From: Shimia abyssi
Lineage (GTDB): Bacteria; Pseudomonadota; Alphaproteobacteria; Rhodobacterales; Rhodobacteraceae
NCBI RefSeq assembly: GCF_003014475.1
Contig: NZ_PYGJ01000010.1
Coordinates: 84,570 to 148,569 of the forward strand
Length of the DNA stretch: 64,000 nucleotides
Direction: 5' to 3'
Shown one piece after another: positions 8,853 through 15,749 of the stretch. The translations under genes and the position numbers were made by a program. The notes below the pieces were generated by a model. That model saw only the letters and a program-made list of their open reading frames with translations. It had not been told where the DNA came from and made no database searches. The stretch's first letter is position 1. Each line of letters opens with the position of its first letter.

Positions 8853-10577
8853 ATGTCCCGCTATTTTCCGATTTTGACCTGGGCGCGCTTCTACACACCC
8901 CAAACGTTCAGCGCCGACCTAATGGCCGCTGTGATTGTAACGATCATGCTGATCCCACAGTCGCTTGCCTATGCGCTCCTCGCGGGTCTGCCACCAGAAA
9001 TGGGGCTTTATGCATCGGTTCTCCCACTTGCGGCCTACGCGATATTTGGCACCTCACGCACGCTTTCTGTCGGACCAGTTGCCGTGGTCTCACTCATGAC
9101 CGCCGCCGCGATTGGCAATCTCGGTCTCGAAACAAAGACTGACTACATCGGCGCTGCTATCACTCTTGCTTTCCTGTCTGGCATGCTGCTCACACTTATG
9201 GGGCTCTTTCGCCTCGGCTTTCTCGCGAATTTCCTGTCACACCCTGTTATCGCCGGGTTCATCACCGCCTCTGGTATCCTGATCGCCACCAGCCAACTCA
9301 AACACTTACTTGGTGTCACCGCCCACGGTCACTCGCTGCCAGAGCTGCTAACGTCTCTCGTCAGCCACCTGCCTGAAACCAACCTGGTCACACTTACCCT
9401 TGGTTCGATGACACTCGTATTTCTGTTCTGGGTGCGCTTTGCACTAAGGCCGACACTCACAAAATTTGGTCTGCCGTCGGGCCTCTCCGATATCCTCGCC
9501 AAAGCTGGCCCAGTTGCTGCAATCGGTATCAGCACCGTTGTGGTCTGGGCTTTTGGCCTACCCGAAAAGGGCGTGCAGATCGTGGGCACCATCCCCGCGG
9601 GGCTTCCGCCCCTAACCCTGCCCAGCTTTGACCCGGATCTTTGGTCAGCTCTCTTTACGTCGGCCCTGCTTATCTCCGTCATCGGCTTCGTTGAATCTGT
9701 TTCCGTCGCTCAGACACTCGCCGCCAAGAAACGCCAGCGGATTGATCCCGATCAAGAATTGATCGGGCTTGGCGCATCAAATATCGCGGCTGCCGCCACG
9801 GGCGGTTATCCTGTCACCGGAGGATTTGCCCGATCCGTCGTCAATTTCGATGCGGGTGCCGAAACCCCCGCTGCCGGAGCCATGACAGCCATCGGGATTG
9901 CACTCGCCGCGCTTTTTCTCACACCCATTTTATTTTTCCTGCCCAAGGCAGCGCTGGCGGCCACCATCATTGTTGCCGTCACGTCGCTGGTCGATTTTTC
10001 GATCCTTAGAAAAACATGGCGCTATTCCCGTGTCGATTTCACTGCTGTCGCCGCGACCATTCTGCTCACGCTGGGCTTTGGTGTCGAAGCCGGTGTCGCG
10101 GCGGGCGTTCTACTTTCCATTGCGCTTTTTCTCTTTAAAACATCGCGTCCGCATGTCGCCGAAGTTGGCCTAGTTCCCGGCACACAGCATTTTCGCAACG
10201 TCCTGCGCCACGAGGTGCAGACGGACCCAGCGATTGTCACGCTCCGCATTGATGAAAGCCTTTACTTCGCCAATGCGCGTTACCTTGAGGACCACATCAA
10301 TACCCGTGTGATCGGTGACGATCCAGTCCGCCACGTTGTTCTCATGTGCTCAGCCGTCAATGAAATCGATATGAGCGCGCTGGAAAGTCTCGAAGAGATC
10401 AACCAGCGACTTTCGGATATGGGTATCACGCTCCACCTGTCAGAGGTCAAAGGCCCGGTCATGGACCGATTGAAACGCAGTCATTTTCTGGATGACCTCA
10501 CAGGCAGCGTCTTCTTGTCTCAACACGACGCGTGGAAAACACTCTCAAGCGAAACATCAAAGCCAACTGCTGCCTGA
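8853..10577 (+). CDS. SulP-family anion transporter with STAS domain
   Basis: Inner-membrane SLC26/SulP transporter of 574 residues, expected to move sulfate, bicarbonate or a dicarboxylate. The membrane part (about residues 10-420) opens with the family signature around DLMAAVIVTIMLIPQSLAYALLAG (given here only as a region, residues 23-46) and includes GLYASVLP, FGTSRTLSVGPVAV and the GGYPVTGGFARSVVN segment. A cytoplasmic STAS domain follows (about 440-560; IVTLRIDESLYFANARYLED, MCSAVNEIDMSALESLEE). Its ribosome binding site lies in a hairpin. The substrate is not evident; there is no neighbouring carbonic anhydrase or sulfate-assimilation gene. Confidence 0.92.
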   Translation: MSRYFPILTWARFYTPQTFSADLMAAVIVTIMLIPQSLAYALLAGLPPEMGLYASVLPLAAYAIFGTSRTLSVGPVAVVSLMTAAAIGNLGLETKTDYIGAAITLAFLSGMLLTLMGLFRLGFLANFLSHPVIAGFITASGILIATSQLKHLLGVTAHGHSLPELLTSLVSHLPETNLVTLTLGSMTLVFLFWVRFALRPTLTKFGLPSGLSDILAKAGPVAAIGISTVVVWAFGLPEKGVQIVGTIPAGLPPLTLPSFDPDLWSALFTSALLISVIGFVESVSVAQTLAAKKRQRIDPDQELIGLGASNIAAAATGGYPVTGGFARSVVNFDAGAETPAAGAMTAIGIALAALFLTPILFFLPKAALAATIIVAVTSLVDFSILRKTWRYSRVDFTAVAATILLTLGFGVEAGVAAGVLLSIALFLFKTSRPHVAEVGLVPGTQHFRNVLRHEVQTDPAIVTLRIDESLYFANARYLEDHINTRVIGDDPVRHVVLMCSAVNEIDMSALESLEEINQRLSDMGITLHLSEVKGPVMDRLKRSHFLDDLTGSVFLSQHDAWKTLSSETSKPTAA

Positions 10578-10578
10578 A

Positions 10579-10596
10579 ACGGGCCCGAGGGCCCGT
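10579..10596. terminator. bidirectional terminator-like hairpin after sulP and sitD
   Basis: A perfect hairpin with arms ACGGGCCC (10579-10586) and GGGCCCGT (10589-10596) and a two-base loop overlaps the end of sulP, in the gap between two convergent genes. No T-run follows, so termination is an inference from position. Confidence 0.5.
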
Positions 10597-10638
10597 GCCT
10601 GCGGCGCGGGTATTTGGGAACATTGAGAATTCCAAAGG

Positions 10639-11565
10639 TTATTGCGCCGGTGCGCCCGATCGCATCCGGCAGGGCGCCCACAGCGCGCACGCCGCCAGAA
10701 TAAGCCCCGACACGGTCGCAATCATTCCCGCGGCACTGACCGCATTGTCCAGCCCCAACCACAATGGCCCATATCCCGCCAGAATATATCCCAGCACCGC
10801 CGATAGAACTGCAAATACCACCGACCAAGTGATCTGTATCTCAAGCCGATTGGTCATCAAACGGGCAGCAGCGGGCGGGCAAATGAACATCGCAATAACG
10901 ATGATCGACCCGACCGCGTCAAACGCGGCCACCGCCGCAATTGCGGCAACAACCACCAGCGCCAGTCCAATCCAGCTGGTGCGCATTCCAAGCGTCTGCG
11001 CAAAGGCTTCATCAAAGGTCGACAATTTCAACGGGCGCCAACACACCCACAGGAACACACCCACCGCAACCAGCGTGAGCGCGATCCGCAGCAACTCGTC
11101 CGGCAACCCGGCCAGCGCAACCGGGTCGAGCAGGCTCTCCCAGCCCACGGCGTCCAGCCAGATGAGCGCCTCCAGATTACCGTAAAGCGCGTGTTCAACG
11201 TCCAGATGAACACCGGACGTGTCGCTTTGCTCCAACAGCAAAACGCCACCCGCGAACATCGCCGTAAAGGTCAGTCCCATCGCCGCGCCCGGTTCGATCC
11301 GTCCTAGACGGCGCACAGCCTCTATCATGACCACGGCCACCAATGATGCCAGTGCCGCGCCAATCATCGTCGGCCACGCGGTTACCACACCCGTGACCAA
11401 AAACGCTACCACGATACCCGGCAACACCACATGGCTGATCGCATCTCCAATCAACGCTTGGCGCCGCAACAAAAGGAAATTTCCCGGCAACGCGCAGGCA
11501 ACAGCAGAAAACACGCCGATCAATAATGGTGTCAATGACAGAGGAACAAACTCGACACCGCTCAT
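10639..11565 (-). CDS. sitD: manganese/iron ABC transporter permease SitD-type
   Basis: ABC-3 family permease of 308 residues with about eight hydrophobic helices, the second membrane subunit of a Mn/Fe(II) importer. Family motifs LLRRQALIGDAISHVVLPGI near the N-terminus and AFAQTLGMRTSWIGLAL in the middle are clear. It starts within the stop codon of the preceding permease (ATGA overlap at 11562-11565), so the two are translationally coupled. Last gene of the sitABCD operon. A zinc transporter is the main alternative; the operator and the binding protein favour manganese. Confidence 0.85.
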   Translation of the reverse strand: MSGVEFVPLSLTPLLIGVFSAVACALPGNFLLLRRQALIGDAISHVVLPGIVVAFLVTGVVTAWPTMIGAALASLVAVVMIEAVRRLGRIEPGAAMGLTFTAMFAGGVLLLEQSDTSGVHLDVEHALYGNLEALIWLDAVGWESLLDPVALAGLPDELLRIALTLVAVGVFLWVCWRPLKLSTFDEAFAQTLGMRTSWIGLALVVVAAIAAVAAFDAVGSIIVIAMFICPPAAARLMTNRLEIQITWSVVFAVLSAVLGYILAGYGPLWLGLDNAVSAAGMIATVSGLILAACALWAPCRMRSGAPAQ

Positions 11566-12767
11566 GACATCACCCCTTTTGGTCCGCCAATTCGGTTGTC
11601 AATTTCGTCAATCTGATCACCTGTCAGCACGGTCTCAATCTCACGCAACCCGTCATACAGGGCCGCCGCGCTTTCAAACAACGGGTCCGCTCGCACTAAT
11701 TCCCAGCGTTTCTCGTCGCGCAGCGCCTTTGCCGCCCGCGCCTTGCCAGCTTCGGTCGCCACCCCATCCGACAGCGCAAGTCCTGCCCGCTTTAGCAGAC
11801 GCAGCGTAAATGCTTCATAGATCGGTTGACCTTGAGCCAGCGCTAACAACCCTTGGCGCAAATGCACACGACGTTGGAACCGGCGATGGCGCAGTATCGC
11901 AGCCAGCACGCCCCGGTTTGGAGCCAGAAACAACGATACCGCAAACATCGCAAAGCTGACCAGAACGATGATCGGGCCAGTTGGCAGCGACGGTGCGCTC
12001 GCCGACAGGGCCGCACCAACCCACGCCGCGATGCCTCCGCATGTGCCGGAAATAAGCACCATCAAATCCGTGCGATTTGTCCAGAACCGCGCCGTCACCG
12101 GAGGGATGATCAGCATGGCCACAATCAGGATCAAGCCCACGATCTTGAGCCCCACCACCGTGACCGCCATTGCCAGCCCCATGATCGCCAGATCGATCCG
12201 CGCCACATTAACCCCGCTCGAGGCCGCAAATTCCGGGTCAAATGCCACATGGCTCATGGGGCGGCGCAAGATCATCACCAGCACCAGCGTCAACACGCCT
12301 CCACCGGCAATCACCATCGCGTCATTCCACAGCATCCCCGCTGTTGACCCCAATAAAAACCCTTCCAGGCCCGCGGCGCGCCCTGCGCTCATGTTTTGAA
12401 TGACGGTGAGCAACACAATGCCAAAACCAAAGAACACCGACAACACCGCGCCAATCGCGGCATCTTCGGCCAGACGTGTGCGCCGGGTCAGCCAGTTCAC
12501 GCACAACAAACCCAATCCAGCGGACACAGCCGAGCCAAACAAAAGACCGGGCAAGTTGCGTCCGTCACCGCCCAGTGCCACCATCGCCATAAAGGCCAGA
12601 CCAACCCCGGGCAGTGTCGCATGGCTGATCGCATCGCTGACCAGCGCGCGTTTTCGCAAATAGAGGAACGTCCCCGTCACCCCAGCGGCCACGCCGAGGA
12701 AACAGGCACCAATTGTCACCAGCGTGGCATTGTAGCCAAGCTGCAACGTCAACGCGTCCCAAATCAT
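11562..12767 (-). CDS. sitC: manganese/iron ABC transporter permease SitC-type with C-terminal extension
   Basis: ABC-3 permease, 401 residues, about 100 longer than its partner. Membrane part covers roughly residues 1-285 (YLRKRALVSDAISHATLPGV, AFDPEFAASSGVNVARIDLA). After the last helix a soluble tail of about 110 residues follows (RRRFQRRVHLRQGLLALAQ-like, then ALSDGVATEAGKARAAKAL and an acidic end GDQIDEIDNRIGG). Such tails resemble the winged-helix of DtxR-type regulators fused to some Mn/Fe permeases, but I infer this only from length and helical character. It lies three bases downstream of sitB and overlaps sitD by four bases. Confidence 0.83.
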   Translation of the reverse strand: MIWDALTLQLGYNATLVTIGACFLGVAAGVTGTFLYLRKRALVSDAISHATLPGVGLAFMAMVALGGDGRNLPGLLFGSAVSAGLGLLCVNWLTRRTRLAEDAAIGAVLSVFFGFGIVLLTVIQNMSAGRAAGLEGFLLGSTAGMLWNDAMVIAGGGVLTLVLVMILRRPMSHVAFDPEFAASSGVNVARIDLAIMGLAMAVTVVGLKIVGLILIVAMLIIPPVTARFWTNRTDLMVLISGTCGGIAAWVGAALSASAPSLPTGPIIVLVSFAMFAVSLFLAPNRGVLAAILRHRRFQRRVHLRQGLLALAQGQPIYEAFTLRLLKRAGLALSDGVATEAGKARAAKALRDEKRWELVRADPLFESAAALYDGLREIETVLTGDQIDEIDNRIGGPKGVMS

Positions 12768-12770
12768 AAC

Positions 12771-13568
12771 TTAGCTCGCCGCACGATCCATCTGAGCCGT
12801 CGCCAGACGGCCACCATAGGCCCGATCCAAAGCGTCCGGCGTAAAGGCTTCGGCCACGGACCCTTCGGCAACCTTACGTGTGTTGATCAGGAACACCCGG
12901 TCAAAATACTCGTGTACCGTTGCCAGATCATGATGCACCGCCACCACCGTCTTGCCATCTGCACGCAATCCCTTGAGCACCGCGATAATCGCCTTTTCGG
13001 TTGCGGCATCGACACCGGCAAACGGTTCGTCTAACAGATACAAATCTGCCCCTTGCGCCAACGCGCGCGCCAGAAACACTCGCTGTTGCTGACCACCGGA
13101 CAATTGCCCAATCTGGCGATCTGCAAAATCCGCCATTCCGACGCGCTCCAAACATGAGGTGGCCTTGTCCAGATGCGTCTTGCGCACCCGTCGCAACAAA
13201 CCCAGCTCACGGTACAGCCCCATCAAAACAACGTCGATCACTCGTGTTGGAAAATCCCAGTCAACGCTGGCGCGCTGCGGAACATACGCGATACGATGTC
13301 GTTGTGATCTGAGAGGCTTTCCAAAAACCTTTGCCTGCCCGGCCAAGGGTGTCACAATCCCAAGCGCCGCCTTGAGCAATGTCGATTTACCGGCCCCATT
13401 TGGGCCAATGATAGCCGTCATTGACCCCTCTTGCACCGTCATATCGACCGAAAACACAACCGGCTTTTGACCGTATGACACCGTCATCCCGCGAATTGCC
13501 AGTGGGCTCTCTTCCGGGTGGCGCGCATCTGGTGCAATGCCTTGATCAGAGATCAACTCAACTGTCAT
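12771..13568 (-). CDS. sitB: manganese/iron ABC transporter ATP-binding protein SitB-type
   Basis: ABC ATPase of 265 residues that drives the SitCD permeases. Walker A GPNGAGKST is at 55-63, Q-loop YVPQRA near 95-100, signature LSGGQQQR at 156-163, Walker B LYLLDEP at 176-182 and the H-loop in AVHHDLATV. The segment SVDWDFPTRVIDVVLMG is characteristic of the Mn/Zn/Fe (MntB, SitB, ZnuC-like) branch. It begins one base after the sitA stop codon, and sitC follows after three bases, so the four genes form one tight operon. Confidence 0.9.
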   Translation of the reverse strand: MTVELISDQGIAPDARHPEESPLAIRGMTVSYGQKPVVFSVDMTVQEGSMTAIIGPNGAGKSTLLKAALGIVTPLAGQAKVFGKPLRSQRHRIAYVPQRASVDWDFPTRVIDVVLMGLYRELGLLRRVRKTHLDKATSCLERVGMADFADRQIGQLSGGQQQRVFLARALAQGADLYLLDEPFAGVDAATEKAIIAVLKGLRADGKTVVAVHHDLATVHEYFDRVFLINTRKVAEGSVAEAFTPDALDRAYGGRLATAQMDRAAS

Positions 13569-13569
13569 A

Positions 13570-14535
13570 TCAAGACCCCGCTGACAGCTTGCCGCTCAAA
13601 CCACGCGCAGGCACCGAACCGCCCAACGCACCAGCTATCACTGTGAAATTATGGTCAATCATGCCGGGATAAGTGCCCTCATAGGTGCCCTCCTGCCCCA
13701 TCGCATCTGAGAACAGCTCGCCTCCGATGATCACCTCATGCCCCTTGGCGGCTGCACCCTCGCTCAGCGCGCGGATCGACCGGTCCGAGACCGAGCTCTC
13801 CACAAACACGGCACCGATTTTGCGCTCAACCAGCAGGTCTACCAGTTCGCCAATGCGGTTCAGGCCCGCTTCGGATTCGGTCGAAATGCCCTGAATACCC
13901 ATAACCTCAAACCCATATGCGCGGCCAAAATAGCCAAATGCATCATGCGCCGTTACCAAGACGCGTGCTTCTTGGGGCACCGTGGCCATCGCCCGTGCAC
14001 CATAGACGGCCAAGGCCTCCAGCTCGGTAATCAGAGTTTTTGTGTTGGCTGCAAACAACTCGGCATTCGCCGGACTTTTGGCGGTCAGCGCGTCGCGGAT
14101 ATGCTCTACAACATATGTCCACAATGTCGGGTCCATCCAAACATGAGGGTCAAACTTGTCGGCATAATCGTCATGCCCGCGCAACAACTCGCGGGGTAAG
14201 GTGTCTGTCGCCGCCACAACTGTGCCGCGCTTTTCCAGCTTGTGCAGGAAATCCTGCATCTGTGCCTCAAGATACAACCCATGCCACAGCACAAGATCCG
14301 CGCGCGTCATGGCGACAATATCGGTGCGGGTCTGGCGATAGGCATGCGGATCAACTCCCGCCCCCATCAGTGACTTGACCTCAACCGCGCCACCACCAAT
14401 GCGACGCGCGGTATCAGCAATCATGCCCGTCGTTGCCACAACCGACAGTGTGTCGGACGCCAAAACCGGACCGGAAAAACCGGAAAACCCAACTGCGGCA
14501 CCAGCTGCCAGAAAACCACGACGCGAGAATCGCAT
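13570..14535 (-). CDS. sitA: manganese/iron ABC transporter substrate-binding protein SitA-type
   Basis: Periplasmic cluster 9 (TroA-like) metal-binding protein of 321 residues. The N-terminus MRFSRRGFLAAGAAVG is a twin-arginine-like signal (SRRGFL). Putative ligands are His in VDPHAYRQT, His in DPHVWMDP, Glu in the ISTESEAG region and Asp/His near GMIDHNFTVIAGAL. It lacks the histidine-rich loop typical of the zinc-binding ZnuA, and carries LFSDAMGQEGTYEGTYPGM, like the Mn/Fe-binding SitA, PsaA and MntA. First gene of the operon; its promoter holds a Fur-family operator. Mn is the likely ligand, but Fe(II) or Zn is possible. Confidence 0.88.
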   Translation of the reverse strand: MRFSRRGFLAAGAAVGFSGFSGPVLASDTLSVVATTGMIADTARRIGGGAVEVKSLMGAGVDPHAYRQTRTDIVAMTRADLVLWHGLYLEAQMQDFLHKLEKRGTVVAATDTLPRELLRGHDDYADKFDPHVWMDPTLWTYVVEHIRDALTAKSPANAELFAANTKTLITELEALAVYGARAMATVPQEARVLVTAHDAFGYFGRAYGFEVMGIQGISTESEAGLNRIGELVDLLVERKIGAVFVESSVSDRSIRALSEGAAAKGHEVIIGGELFSDAMGQEGTYEGTYPGMIDHNFTVIAGALGGSVPARGLSGKLSAGS

Positions 14536-14562
14536 GGACGTACCTCACCCTTGTTCAACTTG

Positions 14563-14613
14563 AATATGAGAACCATTCTCAATAATGTCAACGCAATTGC
14601 GAATTATTTGCAA
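14563..14613 (-). promoter_or_regulatory. sitABCD promoter with two operator-like dyads
   Basis: Reading leftward, -35 TTGACA (14591-14586) and -10 CATATT (14568-14563) are 17 bases apart. Within the spacer lies TGAGAATGGTTCTCA (14567-14581), a 7-1-7 dyad matching the Fur-family box pattern TGAnAATnnTTnTCA. Just upstream of -35 is a second dyad, TTGCAAATAATTCGCAA (14597-14613), similar to Mur-type sites described before alphaproteobacterial manganese genes. Repression by a manganese-loaded Mur/Fur protein is the obvious model. Confidence 0.7.
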
Positions 14614-14694
14614 CTTAACTTGACCAAAAGGTCAAAAAATGACGATTTCCCCAACGCGCGCGCTTGAAAACCACCCGTCACCGTGACACGGTAA

Positions 14695-14716
14695 GGCCTG
14701 TTTTTTCGATCAGGCC
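14695..14716 (+). promoter_or_regulatory. hairpin in the deoC leader
   Basis: A perfect stem GGCCTG (14695-14700) and CAGGCC (14711-14716) with a T-rich ten-base loop sits just before the deoC Shine-Dalgarno (GAGGA, 14723-14727). It might affect deoC expression; it is not the terminator of sitA, which is read away from here. Confidence 0.35.
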
Positions 14717-14734
14717 CCACCTGAGGACACGCAC

Positions 14735-15739
14735 ATGCAGACGCCTATCATGACACAGGACGACACCACGTCCGGCCACCAGCTGCCCACAGCCATCGAG
14801 CCCCGCAATCCCGGCATGGCGCTTGATCTCGATTGGGTGCGCATGGCACAGGCCAACACGTCAGCCATTGAACGTCGCGCCAAGACACTGCCGGGCCGCC
14901 GTTCGGTCAAGAAAGACTATCAGGCGGCATGGCTCTGTCGGGCGATCGCTTGCATCGACCTGACAACTCTGGCTGGCGACGATACCGAAGAACGCGTGCG
15001 CCGACTATGTGCCAAGGCCGCAAACCCTGTGCGCGCAGACATCCTCGATGCGCTTGGCATGACCGGGCTCACTACAGGGGCTGTCTGCGTTTACCACGAC
15101 ATGGTCGACACGGCGGTCTCCGCCGTCGCAGGCACAGGTATCCCTGTCGCAGCAGTCTCCACCGGCTTTCCAGCGGGTCTCTCACCTTTCCATCTGCGCG
15201 TGGCAGAGATTGAAGAAAGCGTCAAAGCAGGCGCCGAAGAAATCGATATCGTCATCACCCGCCGCCACGTCCTGCAAGGCAATTGGCAGGCACTCTACGA
15301 TGAGATGAAAGCCTTCCGCGAAGCGTGCGGCGACGCGCACGTCAAAGCCATTCTCGCCACCGGCGAACTCGGCACGCTTCGCAACGTCGCGCGCGCTTCG
15401 CTCGTGTGTATGATGGCCGGAGCCGATTTCATCAAAACGTCAACCGGTAAGGAAAGCGTTAATGCCACCTTGCCTGTCTCGCTCGTCATGATCCGCGCCA
15501 TCCGCGACTATTACGACCGCACCGGCTACCGCATCGGTTACAAACCCGCAGGTGGCATCTCCAAGGCCAAGGACGCCCTGGTCTACTTGGCGCTCATGAA
15601 AGACGAACTCGGCGACCGCTGGCTGCAACCTGACCTTTTCCGCTTTGGCGCAAGCTCGCTTTTGAATGACATCGAACGCCAGCTCGAACACCATGTCACC
15701 GGCCACTATTCGGCCTCCTACCGCCACGCAATGGCCTGA
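14735..15739 (+). CDS. deoC: deoxyribose-phosphate aldolase
   Basis: DeoC of 334 residues, cleaving 2-deoxyribose 5-phosphate to acetaldehyde and glyceraldehyde 3-phosphate in nucleoside catabolism. The Schiff-base lysine is K234 in DFIKTSTGKES, the other family motifs EEIDIVI (about 168-174) and the proton-relay lysine in GYKPAGGI near 269 are present. The protein is longer than E. coli DeoC because of about 60 extra N-terminal residues, as in metazoan-type DeoC. A GAGGA seven bases before the ATG supports the start. The aldehyde dehydrogenase that follows after ten bases would oxidise the released acetaldehyde. Confidence 0.95.
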   Translation: MQTPIMTQDDTTSGHQLPTAIEPRNPGMALDLDWVRMAQANTSAIERRAKTLPGRRSVKKDYQAAWLCRAIACIDLTTLAGDDTEERVRRLCAKAANPVRADILDALGMTGLTTGAVCVYHDMVDTAVSAVAGTGIPVAAVSTGFPAGLSPFHLRVAEIEESVKAGAEEIDIVITRRHVLQGNWQALYDEMKAFREACGDAHVKAILATGELGTLRNVARASLVCMMAGADFIKTSTGKESVNATLPVSLVMIRAIRDYYDRTGYRIGYKPAGGISKAKDALVYLALMKDELGDRWLQPDLFRFGASSLLNDIERQLEHHVTGHYSASYRHAMA

Positions 15740-15749
15740 GGATACGCTC

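Noticed and set aside
10639..14535. Identification of the ABC operon as a zinc (ZnuABC) system
   Set aside because: The binding protein has no His-rich loop, and the promoter carries Fur/Mur-type sites instead of a Zur-type context; zinc is still not excluded.
14695..14716. Hairpin before deoC as a terminator
   Set aside because: The T-rich part is in the loop and the upstream gene is transcribed in the other direction, so nothing is there to terminate.
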